Assembly: GCA_000149265.1 (NCBI GenBank)
Contig: CH002932.1
Span: forward strand, 162,574-226,573
DNA length: 64,000 nt
DNA from: Ciona savignyi
Lineage: Eukaryota; Chordata; Ascidiacea; Phlebobranchia; Cionidae
Direction of reading: 5' to 3'
This document shows, one piece after another, positions 9,309 to 22,800 of this stretch. Under the pieces are notes generated by a model. It did not search any database, was not told the origin of the DNA, and worked only from the letters and a program-made list of their open reading frames with translations. The translations under genes were made by a program, and so were the position numbers. How positions within the stretch are numbered: position 1 is the first letter of the stretch; the number at the start of each line of letters is the position of its first letter.

Positions 9309-9454
9309 CTGCAATTTTAAGGCTTTCCTTCGTTCCGCTTTTTTCTTTGATGCCCATTTCTTTTGTGATGTAACAATGGGGGCTAGTGCCTCCTGGACTT
9401 GGTAGGAAAGATCATTTTCGATTTTCGATCGAATGTTTCCTTTCCAGCTTGGAT
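9309..9454 (-). CDS. Exon of an unrecognised gene, basic C-terminal part
   Basis: Acceptor ttcatttcag at 9,455 and donor cag|gttggg at 9,309/9,308 bound an open stretch of 48 codons. It reads PSWKGNIRSKIENDLSYQV, then ALAPIVTSQKKWASKKKAE, then RRKALKLQ, a lysine-rich helical-looking segment. Phase 0 at the end fits the exon at 8,930. It may be the 5' part of the carboxypeptidase gene or a separate gene. Confidence 0.5.
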
Positions 9455-9599
9455 CTGAAATGAATCAACAAAATTTTATATAACAAAATTGTTTACCTAG
9501 ACCCAGGTTTAAACTCAAAAATTGCATAAAACTAAACTTTGACATGATTTTAATACAAATCTGACTTCTTTATTATAGAATACCTTAATAAGTTTAGGA

Positions 9600-9770
9600 T
9601 ACATTAGGATATTCATGACAATAAAAGGTCGCAATATCACACAAGCAATCGTCAAATCACTGCGGGCCCACCATCGGGTTACAGGAGCTATCCAGTATGT
9701 TGTTTATGGCTGAGCTGTTCCCTAAATCAATATAACCAATTATTGCATTGCATTCAGTTGGGGCTAATGA
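9600..9770 (-). mobile_element. SINE tail fragment
   Basis: Contains cacacaagcaatcgtcaaatcac, gggcccaccatcgggttacaggagctat and attgcattcagttgggg in reverse orientation. Confidence 0.7.
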
Positions 9771-12700
9771 TAGCAGACCTACTGTTGAGAAAACCCTACA
9801 CCTATATCCTTAACCCCTAGCACATGAGATAAAAGTGACAATTTATGGAAATTGCAAAGTGTCAACTGTTAAAAAATATAATAACAAACAAACCATTATC
9901 GAGACCAGTAGATGTCCCACTGCAGATGGATAGGATGTCTGCAAATCTTGTTTTTCCTGATTCCACCGACATGCAAGCTCATTAGGGGAACCAGCGTGAG
10001 AATGAAATGATTGAATTCACATCTGGTTAATCTGACATTTGCCTCCACGATTGGTCACAATGCGTGTAACAGAAACAGCAGTAGTTCAACTAACTTGAGA
10101 TTTATGCTGGACTACGTAGGAGGTAGGAGGTGAACTTATTTGTTATTTGAATCAAATTAGAATCCAGGTGTTTTCTAGAAACTGGAAAGAGTGTTTATAA
10201 GTTGCATACTGGGTATAGAAATTAACATTGTAGGCTTCCGATAAATAGTACCACTATGATTATTGCATAAAAATCTACCCAAAAATAGTTAATTTGCTAC
10301 AATACAAACAATTAGAAAGGAATGTTTAGGATTACTTACTTCTAATAGTAACAAAACTACAAAATTACGCTTTGATTTATTCGTAGGAAATTTTATTGGA
10401 AAAAACGAAAATATTTCTTAATTTAAAAACTTTAGCTACAGAAAAAAGTTGATGAAACTATCAACAAGGTCAAATCTATCAACCGTGACGCTGTTTTTCG
10501 GCGAAACTGAATCGAAACAAAGCGATAGCGTTCTTTTTCTATTGTCACCATTGACGACGGGAAACCCCCCTTTTCGTTACCGCCATTATTTTTTAGTTAA
10601 CTTCTTACTAATCTTTTTTAATATCGGGTTATTTTCGACCTTATAATAGGTTTCTTCTTAAGACTGTTTGTTTACTTATGACGCGATATATGAATCTGTC
10701 GCATCAATCAATCGCTACACAACTAAACATTACCGTCTTTGAATATTGTTTATTGTAGTTATTGAAAGTATAGGCTAAGATATTTATGAATATTCAAGTA
10801 GCTTAAACTAAGTGCTTACATACAAGAGCTATAATGAAACAAGTTTACTTTATTTACATTAAAAATTACAATAATTAAAGAAAAACACACTTAACCTTTA
10901 GAAAAATTAAGCTGGAAAACATTCGTTGGTCTATGGTGTTAGCGCATTACTGTGTTTGCAGACCCGACAATTGTTTGCACACACTGCACAAAGACCGTTA
11001 ATATTACGTTCTCGAAACCAGCTATACTTACAACACAAAGGCTCTGATAACTTGTCAATGAAGGCGAGATAATCAATCTATTACTCGTGTACGAATGCTC
11101 CCTTACATTTGCTAGGTAATCTGACGGAGACGGATGCCCGTGTGCTAACATTCCTTGTCAGTTCGATCTGAGTGACGATAAGATAGTCTTGTTATCTCCT
11201 GCATTTGGTGCTAAGTCCCTTTTGGTACCTTTGACTGACAGTGGTTTTGATCGTGTCTAATTTATTATTACATATTTTTTAAGATTTTGTGAATGAAAAA
11301 TCTTTATCGGTACAAAAAAATCATCAAGTAAATAGAAAATAAAGTAATTATAATCCGGTTAAGTAATCGTAAATACTTAGATGGCCAAGTTTGGCCGTGG
11401 CTGTAAGATGTCCGCTTGGTGTCGCCAAAGCATTCAATTGCGATTCTTCAGCAACGCATTGTTATAATACGGTCGAGTGGTCGAATGGTTAACGCGACCG
11501 ATAAATATGCCAATAATACATAGAAATGATCGGTCGAGCTCGTGATGGGCTCGTAACTAAGTATGGTAAAAAATCATATAACAGTTAAAAACGCATAATA
11601 CTGAGCATTTGAGTGATGACGAGGGTGACTTTGGAATTTCTTCATTGCGCAGTTTACGAAAAAACGTATTCATCTACAATATTTTTAGGCGCTTATTATA
11701 TTTATAGTTCATATAAACGTTCCTATGTACACCATATAAGAGAAACAATATTGTATAATATAAAGTATTTCAAAAATAACATATGGGTTATTTTGGCACC
11801 AAGATTTTTGCAGGCGCATTTGACGTAATCCGTGTCCGCCAATCAGTAATCTGTTAATTCTGCGCTTTATCCTAAAAATCTGTTTATTCTATTCAAGTGA
11901 TCTAAATGACAAAACGAGTCAACGTAAAATACGTGAATATGAACTAACGCTACAGATTTGGTGGTTAACACAAGTAGAAAATTTCGTTTGGTGTCGCCAT
12001 GGCGTTTTATTTCACGCTATTCTTAAGCAGTTTATGTCATTAATGTCGCCGCGCCAGTCATTTGTATAATATTTCTATGTTAGAACGATCACATTGACGT
12101 GACATGAGTTTGAAACTTGGTGAAACATTTAAAAAGGATTTTGTGTTGCAACTTGCCACTTATGTCGACTTTATTAATGTTAAAATAATTAATACCTTGA
12201 GTATGTCCTGTACCACAAAGAAAACCAAGTAAGAAAGTTAGTAACTTATAAAAAGACGTGAACCAACTATACAACAATGGAATGAATTTAACAACTAGTT
12301 GTAATCAAACAATCAACAAAAAACACGCGGCGTGTTAGGTTGATTAATCCAAGACCGTGATAGATTATATACAATTTAAACAAATATATCAAAATTGCTA
12401 TTCCATATGTTTAATTGTCCACAATATGTTTGTCTGGCGACCTGACCCTTCTCCCAACTAATACTGCCCACCGTTCATGTACTATCATCATTCCCATTCC
12501 TACAACTGATTAAACCGACATTTAAACATTCTACACGCCAACTCGCAGATCGTATGATCGACAATAACATATTTAACAGAGGGTTACAACTAAACAAGGT
12601 GGTATATCGACCACCATCAATGTAAGATGTGTTGTTATGACAATCGGTCTAATTTATCAATTTGGAGGAATAGTTGTTAAACCAATAATAGCTTTGCTCA

Positions 12701-12776
12701 AACACAGTGATCGAGATAAAATGCGAATCGTTGCTTATCAGTTATGAGATCAACTTTGGACTAAACGAAGGCAATA
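9771..12776. other. Long stretch without a recognisable gene
   Basis: Apart from the tRNA-like repeat at 11,471 I see no exon with both splice sites, no conserved motif and no RNA gene. Confidence 0.5.
11471..11565 (+). mobile_element. tRNA-Ser/Leu-like short repeat
   Basis: Reads cggtcgagtggtcgaatggttaacgcgaccga, an A-box-like region of Ser/Leu type, followed by a decayed T-arm (gctcgtgatgggctcg). Relatives lie on the minus strand at 19,849, 30,600, 33,905 and 44,679. It is a retroposed tRNA-like unit, not a working tRNA: the anticodon arm cannot be drawn. Confidence 0.55.
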
Positions 12777-13043
12777 ATGGGGGCGTTTCCGCCCTTCCGT
12801 GGTATAAATAGTAACGTCTCATCCAACCATTCATTACCTGGATTAGAAGTGGTGCAGTGCAGCACAAAGAGTAAGAAGGGCAAAATAAATAATTTAACCG
12901 TTAACTATTCCACAGGCAAAAGATATATTCGTAACTTAATTGCAACAGAATTCTCCTGCGGGGAAATTATTCAATCAGCAGAGCAGCAGAAGGGACTTGT
13001 GGCAGTGGAGGCGATCTGTGGTCCTCGCTGGTGTTTTGTGTGC
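12777..13043 (+). promoter_or_regulatory. Candidate core promoter and first exon
   Basis: A TATA-like ggtataaatag at 12,801-12,811 lies in a locally GC-richer stretch. It is followed by a frame open across 12,777-13,097 with a possible donor gaag|gtgagcc near 13,044. No family motif. The open frame starts at a methionine upstream of the TATA, so at most part of it could be translated. Confidence 0.2.
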
Positions 13044-13717
13044 GAAGGTGAGCCGCGTCGTATTTATGTTACGTTATATAAGTATGTACATAACTGATAA
13101 CCACCTTAATGGGTTGGCGCGTTATGGTTGCGGTACAGGTAAATTTTTATAAAGTTTTTGTTCCTACGTAACTACAAATAACCAATATTCAGTTACAACT
13201 TTATTATGACGTATTTTTGTCACTAAAACATTTTCAATTCCATGTTTAAATAATGAAATAATAACAACATTCTGACAATCAACTATTGATTGAAATGTAA
13301 ATGTTGATATTACCACAACCCACCATGCAGAAACTACTTAATCAACCGTGGAAACGATCAAACACAAAGCGGCTGTAACAAGCAGGTGGTCGACGACTCT
13401 TGTAAAAAGTGGTAGATGGAACCGAAGATAATAATTCTACCTTTTAATCTAAACCTACCAATTGAAACGTGTTTTACCTAACATTATCCCCGTGTAAAAT
13501 CGAACATGAGTGCCCGATATATACTTTACACAATTCTTAACTCATGAGGAAAATAGTATATTACCAGAAAAGAAAAGCAGAATTCGCCCTCGCCTTAGAG
13601 GTGAATAATCATTGTCCTTTATTGGGATTCCCTGTGTAAACATGAGACTGGAGAGAATCTTGTAATAAATACTCATTATATAATTAAATCAAAATCTGCA
13701 GAACACCTGAAAACCAG

Positions 13718-13813
13718 ATTTTGCGGAGAAAGGAATCGACGAGAACGGACATCGGTGGAGACGAAACAAGTATCCCGTGTTCCTTGCTGGGATTTCGACA
13801 GCACAGTAAAAGC
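13718..13813 (+). CDS. Exon-like segment, copy A
   Basis: Bounded by aaaaccag and agc|gtaagc, 32 codons open: ILRRKES, then RTDIGGDETSI, then CSLLGFRQHSKS. Copy B at 15,737-15,832 has the same length, boundaries and open frame. The minus strand is open here too (...VLSKSQQGT.DTCFVSTDVRS), so the coding strand is not certain. Family not recognised. Confidence 0.35.
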
Positions 13814-13905
13814 GTAAGCGAAATCAAATTTAATAATTATTGCTTTGTTTATGTGTGTGGTTTTAGTAAAAGGTTTATCAGTAATTATCATCTGATAGTT
13901 TAGTT

Positions 13906-14132
13906 CAGTGGTTCTCAAACTTTTTAGAGTTGGGACCCACTATTAATTACCACAATTTATGGCGACCCACTTGACTTCATATATAGTTGTTGTAACATGT
14001 GTAAGAGACGAAAGGTTATAATTTCCCCTTGATTTTTGTATAGGAAATAGCCAGTATAGATAATCAGAGCTTTTTATAACTTTTCACGACCCACCAAGAT
14101 TCCTTTCGCGACCCATAGTTTGAGAAACGCTT
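13906..14132. mobile_element. hAT-type MITE
   Basis: Termini cagtggttctcaaacttttt and agtttgagaaacgctt are inverted repeats of hAT type. Perfect 8-bp target duplication gtttagtt at 13,898-13,905 and 14,133-14,140. Confidence 0.9.
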
Positions 14133-14393
14133 GTTTAGTTTGTAGGTTAAAACAAAGTGTAGAAACTTGCTGGGATCCCGTACTACGTAGAAATGTGTGA
14201 CCGCATAAGTATTATGTTTATACAAAGATCTTATGGAGCTCGTCAATACGTCGAGTCCTGTTTCTGCTGAGAATTGTAGTTTTTAACTTTTATGTTGTTT
14301 GAACCGATCACCCGTTGATTGATCGTTTGTTCCGTGGTGATTGTTTCCTTTTTTGGTGTCTACGGTTATTAATTAATGACTTTAATCATTGGT

Positions 14394-14480
14394 GTTGACT
14401 TTTAACCCCAAGCCACCATGATGCTAATGACTTTAACCCCAAGCTACCATAATGCTAATGACTTTAACCCTAATCGACCA
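14394..14480. repeat. Short tandem repeat, 3 copies
   Basis: About 30-base units with aatgactttaaccccaagc(t/c)accat. Same family as the array at 16,830-17,036, and in the corresponding place of the other duplication copy. Confidence 0.7.
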
Positions 14481-14568
14481 TGTAGAAACTACTACTTGAA
14501 CAAGAGAAACGCTGAGAGAGACTTCGTGGAACGAGTAGCGATTCGTGCTCGATTTTTTTGGTTTAAAT

Positions 14569-15392
14569 CAGTGGTTCTTAAACTTTTTCAGTCGCGCCCC
14601 CCTTGAGATTTGTGATTCATGCTCACGCCTCACCTACTCAAAAATCAAATTTACGAAAAATAGAGCAATAATTTATTTGCCATTACCCTGCTTAGTGTAA
14701 AGGATGCAAGGGTTCGCGAACCGTTTTTTAAAGTTCGCGAATTACAAAATTTAACAAAATCGCGAAAATATAAATTACCGTTACTGATTTCGCGCACTTT
14801 TAATGATAAATCATCAACACAATATAATATAACATATTTAGCCTTCAACATAACATTTAACAATGGAATTACTATTACATTTATTTACCTTGCTTTTACT
14901 TTGCATTATTGACACATAATAAGCATTTCTATCACAACGAACAATAGCCATTATGCGTTAATATACCACGATTCCTTTATTGATGATTGGCGGAGATGCG
15001 ACACACCTCTTTATAATAAGGTTATATGGTGTTTTAACAAGTAAGATTACTCGTTTCAAAGGCTTTGTTTCGTCGATATTCGTCCTATCCTACACGCATT
15101 AACTCACGACACGTTTATTGTAGTTTATCATTACTACTTAATAACGGTACTGTTTGCTTAATGAATTATCTTTCTGGCTTTAAAGATTAGTTTGAGAGGT
15201 TCTGAAACCGCATTCTAAGGCAATTAAAAATAGCTAAAGCGCGAAAACGATTTTCTCGTATCCCACGCATTTCGCGAATCGTTTCAAAATCGTTAATTCG
15301 AACCCTGCAATATGTCACTGTCATGCTCGCGCCCCCCTTGAGAAGCTTCCACGCCCCCGAGGGGGGCGCGCCCCCCAGTTTAAGAACCCCTG
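14569..15392. mobile_element. hAT-type non-autonomous element, 824 bp
   Basis: Starts cagtggttcttaaacttttt and ends cagtttaagaacccctg. Perfect 8-bp target duplication gtttaaat at 14,561-14,568 and 15,393-15,400. No transposase frame inside. Confidence 0.92.
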
Positions 15393-15736
15393 GTTTAAAT
15401 TGAAAGGTTGTAATGGGTGTATGTAAACGAATAATTTCTTGATAACTTACATATTTATTATTTGTATTTGTTAGCGTTAACATATTATCCACAAACAACA
15501 TATTATTCTTCTGTAACTTTGAGTGCTCGATAAATTCTTTACACGATTCTTAAGTCGTAAGAAAAATACTAAATTAAAGGAAAAGAAAAGCAGAGTTTAA
15601 CCCTTTCCTGAGAGGCGAATAATCCTAGGCCTTTATTGGGATTCCCTGTGTAAAGTGTAAACTTAAGGGTGGAGGGTATCGTGCAATTATTACTCATTAT
15701 AACTAAATCAAAATCTTTAGAAAACCTGAAAACCAG

Positions 15737-15832
15737 CTTCTGCGGAGAAAAGAATCGAGGAGAACGGACATCGGTGGAGACGAAACAAGTATCCGGTGTT
15801 CCTTGCTGGGATTTCGACAACACAGTGAAAGC
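15737..15832 (+). CDS. Exon-like segment, copy B
   Basis: Bounded by aaaaccag and agc|gtgagc. 32 open codons (LLRRKES, RTDIGGDETSI, CSLLGFRQHSES). It differs from copy A mainly at first and second codon positions, which argues against strong protein constraint. Confidence 0.35.
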
Positions 15833-16157
15833 GTGAGCGTAGTCGTATTTTATAATATTTGTTTATTTTTGTTTGTCGTCGTAGTAATAAGGTTTGTCAG
15901 CAATTCTCATCCGATTGTGTAGTCAAGGGGTCGGCAACCTTTTGGATATAGTGTCCAGTTTATGAACAATATCATAATAAAACCAACTTAGTGTGCCAAA
16001 CAGCAATAAGGGCAGAAAAAACTAGCAATGCTACAACTATTTAATAATTACTATTTTTACAACACAATATTAAGATAATTTTGACTGTTGATTTGCATGC
16101 TTTACGAATTGTAAGACTGATAATGTTCTTAAGTTTGCAAATGCTGATGGTATAGAT

Positions 16158-16611
16158 CAGGCCTTTCCAAATTTTTAAGCCTTCGAACCCTTTTTAATTT
16201 ATTAAAATTTTCCGCGACCCTTCTTCACGTTTAAAATCATAAACAGATCAAAATATATATTTATGATATTTTATTGGCATTGTCAATTCTTAACTTCTAT
16301 TGGATAACTCGACAAAAAAATAACATTACGTTATATTAGTAGGAGACTGTACACACATATGACACGCACACAATGGGCTGGTCAAACGTCACAATCAAAT
16401 GCACGATTTTGATTACAAGATTATTACCTCCACTGTGCATTTAGTTATGCTACGCGGTACAATAAAGAGACTGTTACTTCACGCTTTGTGCTATTAAACG
16501 CATTCTCATTTATACGAGAGTGCTTTGTGCAAAATTGATGTACTGTTTGTACTCTCTTTTGTACTCCCCTATAATTTATTTCGCGATCCACTGCGGGTTC
16601 GGGAAACCCTG
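16158..16611. mobile_element. hAT-type MITE, 454 bp
   Basis: Begins caggcctttccaaattttt, ends gggttcgggaaaccctg. Perfect 8-bp target duplication gtatagat at 16,150-16,157 and 16,612-16,619. A one-ended hAT-like start (aaggggtcggcaaccttttg) lies just upstream near 15,925. Confidence 0.92.
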
Positions 16612-16829
16612 GTATAGATTTTAGATTTTTTAAATTTTAGATGTGAAAATGTGCGACATAATTATGTTTGTTTTCTGTTGCTTGTAAGAATTACAGTTAG
16701 TAACTCTTATGTTGTTTAAATCGTTTGTTCCGTGGTGATTGTATCGATTGTTATTTGTTTCTCATCGTATGAGCTTATATACGATTTATACGATGTCATT
16801 GCTTTATATAACAACTTTAATCATTGATG

Positions 16830-17036
16830 ATGAATTTAACCTTCAATCGACCATAATGTGACTTTAATTCCAAGCTACCATGATGAATATGACTTTAACC
16901 CCAATCTACCATGATGATAGTTACTTTAACCCCAATCTACCATGACGATAATGACTTTAACCGAAATCTACCATGATAACAATGGCTTTAACCCCAATCT
17001 ACCATGATGATAATGACTTTAACCCCAATCTACCAT
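16830..17036. repeat. Minisatellite, about 31-bp unit
   Basis: Six or seven copies of a unit containing atgactttaaccccaatct and accatgatgata. Confidence 0.8.
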
Positions 17037-17230
17037 GTAGAAACTACTAATTGAACAAGAGAGGCGCTGAGAGAGACTTGTAGCGGAGCAGCGAGTGCGG
17101 ATTCCGGTGTAAAGTGAAAGGTTGTGCTGGTTGTATGTATACGAATAATTGCCTTGATAATATAGAACTTTAATATTGATGTAAAAGGGGTAATTTTTTT
17201 TGTCAGCCTTCAATATATTTATTTTTTACC

Positions 17231-17364
17231 ATGTTGTACAGAAACCAACTTGATCGACGAACGCGTGAAAACGACGATCACCAAGTGTTGAGGCAAGCGA
17301 TTCTTGCGGAGGCTTCAAGCACAAAGTACGAGAAGCTGTTATGGAGGGGGAAGAACAAGCCGCG
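17231..17364 (+). CDS. Exon of an unrecognised gene
   Basis: 44 open codons ending at a strong donor cg|gtaagt (17,365). It reads NQLDRRTRENDDHQVLRQA, then ILAEASSTKYEKLLWRG, then KNKPR. The start is either the ATG at 17,231 (MLYRN..) or the acceptor tttttaccatgttgtacag ending at 17,241. The charged, helical-looking segment is not a family I recognise. Decayed relatives appear near 14,484 and 17,040 after the same accatgtag context. Confidence 0.5.
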
Positions 17365-17369
17365 GTAAG

Positions 17370-19811
17370 TTGGTTGGTTTATTTAGTTGATTAAAATTAT
17401 TTTAACTTTCAGCATATGTTGAATATACCTGGGGCTTAAATGTAGACTGTTTGAATTAAAACTAAAAAGTATCATGCACATACATGGGTCTCACAATATA
17501 TGCAGTTAAAGCTAAAACTGCGAGGCATTAAGCGTTTAAATTGTGTAACGCTCGAACTTCGCAGCGATAACTTTGAAAAACATGTGTGTTCTCTCTTTAC
17601 GACAATAAAGATAAATATTTTTAAACGGGAAGGAATATTTTACGTAAACGATGTTAATCTTAAACATATTGTGGCGTATATTTACAAGTTGGTTTACTGC
17701 ACACGGAACTAATGCTTATGTATAAACAATTGGCGTGGAATATGTCAATGCATATCTAGCACAAAGGGGATTCAGAAATATACAGCAAGCGCAGAATTGT
17801 TGTATTTTGAATCTTATTTAAGTCATTAAAACGCGGGCGAGTAAATATGATAAACACTCGCTTGTACACTATTCACACATTTTCTTTATTTACACTGATC
17901 ATTAATGATCTTTGGAGTATATATTTTATAAGGCCAGTCAGCGAAACTGGTTGCAGCCGAAATTTGTTGAGTTAAAACTTTCCACAATGGTTACGTAACA
18001 AGAGGCAGACTGTTATTAAGACAGCGATATCACTAATTAGGTTAAAATAAATATTGTTCCCCTCTTACCACTTACATCGCTCTTATTTGGACTTATGCAA
18101 AAACTAATATTGGTTGGATCATGTGGGTAACACTTATATTAATATTGTACAAGTCGTTTAAGTGATAAAGTTAGCTAGGAGGGAATTGTTTAAAATTTGA
18201 AAATATTTAGTTTTAAACCAGCACTCATAAATTTTACACATTGAGATATAACAATACATATGTATATTGTGACATTACAATAGTCATTTATTATGATTAC
18301 GCAACAATGGGCATTTTTGATGCAACAAACGGCTTTACAAGTTATAAACCACAAACAATTTTAACCTGCTATCATGGATTTCCCTAACAAAATAAATTAA
18401 TATAGCTATTTGATACATATCCGTAGACACATGGCTATATAGTATTCTGTGGCGCCAGATTTGTCTAAGACATTAAGTTGTTTAGATATAATATTTTCAT
18501 CAAAAGTTAGGCCTGTATTCTAAACCTAATTGAGTTACATTTTTAATTAAATCTTATCTGCTAGCAGCTTACACAACACGGATACCTTTGCTAACAACAC
18601 GAGTGTGTGGAATGAACAAAAGTCGCGTTTGCATTTCCTCGGGTAACTAAATTGGCTTCTTCGGGAAACGCTGTCACGTTGTGCTAATTTTCCAACCGAT
18701 TACCGAAGTATTCATTTTAATAATTATGCATTGTAGTTTAAATGTTAATAACACTTTAAACAAAAAATGGGAATTTACACATTTCCATTACTACCTATTA
18801 GTTATGTAAAGGACAAAATCTAAATAAACATCAGTTTGGCACATTCGGCCGGAATAGCAGGGCAAAGCGGCTTTTAGAGCATAAACCTATAGCGTTTGGC
18901 AAAAATGGGATTTAAAAAGTAGTGACTAACACGTGGTTGATAGTATCAAACTTGAAATATACAAAGTAGTTTAGAACATAAAAATATGAATGTTAGGTCG
19001 TATTTTTAAACTTGTCGGACACGCGTAGCATATAATATTTACTTGTCCAACGCATAGTTCTTATTACCATGCTAAATTTCAATTTAGTGGTTTATTTTAA
19101 ACTAACTGTCTTCGAAACTGATTTTTTACCTTAAAACCGTTTTCTAGGCTTTAAATATGTATAATCCAAAACGCTTGATTGACACATATCGCACACGGCT
19201 GGTCTAACACGGCGTTCTTTTCGTCACTGATATTGAAAAGTTGAACTTTGGAGTCTGTTGTTAAAGTGTTCGTTAAACTATGGGGAGCTAACGTACTTGG
19301 TACGAACCATGTTTATCTGTAACAAACAGTAAGCAAACCTCGGTTCAGGATCTGTGCTGCACGTGTGTATCATACCATCACTTGTAGGTTCCGTTATCAT
19401 GTTAAACTACCCTATGCTGCTGCATGTAAACTGGTAATATTGAGGACATTTGCAGCTCAAATCCGTGCATTAAAAGACAACAACATTCATAACAGGCTAA
19501 ATACAAGTTTTGTGTTGTACTTTAAACTAAGTACATAACAAATCACCGATATATTTAGACTGGGAATTCAAATACCCAGTTTAATAGTAGATAAAAAATA
19601 ATTATCTAGACAATAAAATTATTGTGCTTTATTTTAGTTTATGTGGTTAATTATATTTTTATTGGAGTGAGTTTAATTACTAATATCTGATAATTTTATA
19701 CATTTGAAAAGAGTTTATTGGGTTTGTTTTGTCTGCACAAATTTACTCCGAAGTAACGTGGAATCAAACGAACGAAAGCGTTAACCATTCAGCCACACGA
19801 CCGTACTTAGT

Positions 19812-19850
<39 letters not shown>

Positions 19851-22800
19851 GAACCAAGTTTCGAACCCTCAATGGGCTCGTCACAAGGATCGTTTTTTTG
19901 TATAAGGGTCGGTATATGTATCGGTCGCGTTAACCATTCGGCCACACGACCGTACTAGTTGATTTTGTTATATTCTATTGTCTGTGTGATTGCTCAGCTG
20001 CGCCACCTATCGGACGTTTAATATCCAGTTCATCTCGCGCTTAGGATCTGCGTGCGCTTATCATACCGTCGCCTCGCCTGTAGTTTTCGTTATCCTGTTA
20101 AATAACTCATGTTGGTAAATGTAAACAGCACTTATCAGGACAGTTAAATTTTGAAATCGGTGCATTTGAATTAAACAAGAGTATTAACATGCTAAATTCA
20201 TTTTTTACTTTGAACTGATTTTCGTCGAAACTGACTTTGTGACTTTCCACTTTATTCCCCTTCGTAAACGGGGGGGCTTTGTAAGATAGAAATGAAACTG
20301 TGAACACAAAATTATTTATTAGGCAAGCCCTTCAGGTGTATACTAGAGCGCAGCCCAACCATACTTTACTTATCTAAAACCTAGAATACGCCGCTTTAAG
20401 ATATAAACAAATCTACATATGATTTAATTATTTGTAAATGCGTGAATTTATTCATTAGATAGGGTTCTCGATAACTTGTAGTGAGCTCCTAAGGTTGTGT
20501 ATAATATGCTTGTATTGGCAATAAGCAGTACAAAAACCCTTTCAACACAACTAACTCAAAGCATTGCATTTTAACGGTTATATATAAGAAATAGGCGGTA
20601 ACGTCTCGGTTTTGGGAGGGAAGGATCAACAGCGACAGGTGATTATCATTAGCGTTGGTCACAAGGCCATCACGTGGTAATAAACGCAAAATGTAAAAGC
20701 ACGGAGATAAGACACATATACAATGTACACATAATACACATATACAATGTACATAGTTTGAGCTATAACAGCGAACTATCAATTCTGAGCGCGTTTAACC
20801 TGTGTAACGGCCGAACTCCAAAGCGAAGACTTTGAATCCCTGTTCATCTCATCTCATGTCCTTCTCCGCTTTAAGGTATTGAAGTTAAACATTGCGTTGT
20901 TCAACCCGGGAATGAATATTACGTGTAAACAATGATTATCTTAAACGTATTGTGACGTAGTTGTTGCCATCACGTGATAGTGCATCTATCCCACTAAAAG
21001 TATACTCGATTAATGCTTTTGTATAAACAATTGACATAATGAATGCGATTTCGTATTCCTTGTATAAAACGAGAATGAATTGTTTAACATGATGCGATTT
21101 AGATTTAACTCTTATTTCTAGTAAGTGTCGCTAGTTTTCGCCATCTATGTAACTACGACTGTTCTGCATTCTTCTTACTAAATAACGAACACGTGGAATA
21201 TGTTAATGCATATCTAGCACAACGAGGACTCAGAAATATACAGCAAGCCGAGAATTGCGGTATTTTTAATCTTAGATTAGTCAATAAAGCGCTACCGAGT
21301 AAATATGATAAACACTTGCTTGTACACTATTCACATTTATTTTCTAAATTTACTCTATAATCCAAAACGCTTGATTGGCACATGTCGCACACTGCTGGTC
21401 TAACACGGCGTTCTTTTCGTCACTGGTATTGAAAAGTTGAACTTTAGAGTCTGTTGTTGAAGTGTTTGTTAAACTGTGCGGAGCTAACGTACTTGGTACG
21501 AACCATGGTAACCTGTCTTTTTAAAAGTATTACTAGCTAGGTCTATGCATCGACGGGACTAACGTGGCAGGTCTCTGCAACGATGTATATCTGATACAGT
21601 AAACTATCCAGCCTCGGTAGTGTGAAATGTCAAAATTAAATATAACTAACTGATTATTGGATATTGTAGTTAATAACCAAATAATCAATTGGGTATTTAT
21701 AGTTTTAAAACCATTGTGTGTTGAACGCCAGAAAACCTGACTAAGTTTTAAACCCATATTGGAATCGCCATGAGGTTCGATATTGTATAAAATTGGTTAT
21801 TGGGCGCACTAAACATTCTGTCACATGATTTTGGGCAATACGAATTGCACAAATCAATGTATGATATGATTCGGTTAACTTTTATTTTGTACTTTAATAT
21901 TGACTCGATATAAAAACATTAGTTCATCAGTTACAACATTCATCAGTACAACACGAATATCTTATAATGCAGTAGTGAAAGCTGGTTGGTTGTGTCGGCA
22001 ACGCGCTTATGTATGAATTCAATGGTTTAATCGGTTAAACAAAAACTTTAGTTAATTTTGTTTGTTGTTGTTAAAATCACCGGTAAATGCTCCTTTGCGC
22101 CATCTTCCGGGAGCATGATAGCCAGTCCAACCCTCGTTTTAGGATCTGCGCTGCGTGCGCTTATGGTACCATCGTCTGTAGTTTCCGTCATACTTTTAAA
22201 CCACCCTGTGATGCTGCATGTAAACAGGCCATAAATGGGGAACATTTGCAGCTTAAATCCGTACAAAAGGGAACAACAGTCATAACATGCTAAATACAAG
22301 TTTTTTGTTGTACTTTAAACCAAGTACACAACAAATTACCGATATCTTTAGACTGGGAATTTAAATACCCACATTAATTAAAAACAAAAAATAATTATCT
22401 AGACATTAGAATTACTGTGCTTTATTTTAGTATATGTGGTTAATTATATTTTTATTGGAGTAAGTTTAATTCATATCTGATAATTGTATTTTTTCGATAA
22501 GAGTTTGTTGGGTTTATTTCGTCTGCACAAATTTACTCCGAAGTAAACGTATGACGATAATTAGCTTTAACAGATTCAATTAGTTTTGTAAATATTACTT
22601 TTTCCGGTAAATGCTCCGTTGCGCCATCTTCCAGACGTATGCGGGTTAGTTCAACTTTACTTTAGTATCTGCGCTGCGTGCGCTGATCATACCATCGCTT
22701 GTACGTCCGGTTATTTTTTTTTCATCTACGGTTCACATCTTTCGTTTTCTTTTTAAATATTTAAATTGAATATTCCTATGTAATTCGGAGATATCAGCGA

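Larger units (their letters stand above)
13500..17180. repeat. Tandem duplication of about 2 kb, two diverged copies
   Basis: 13,500-15,480 and 15,540-17,180 share, in order: ttctta(a/g)(c)tc..gaaaaata, agaaaagcagaattcgccct, cctttattgggattccctgtg, the 96-base exon-like segment, and the closing catgtagaaactact..gaacaagag stretch. Each copy carries its own hAT insertions at different places. The duplication is therefore older than those insertions. Confidence 0.8.

Noticed and set aside
19849..19957. Functional tRNA-Ser gene
   Set aside because: A-box and B-box-like parts exist, but the anticodon arm cannot be formed, the copy has an A-tail, and many decayed siblings are present.
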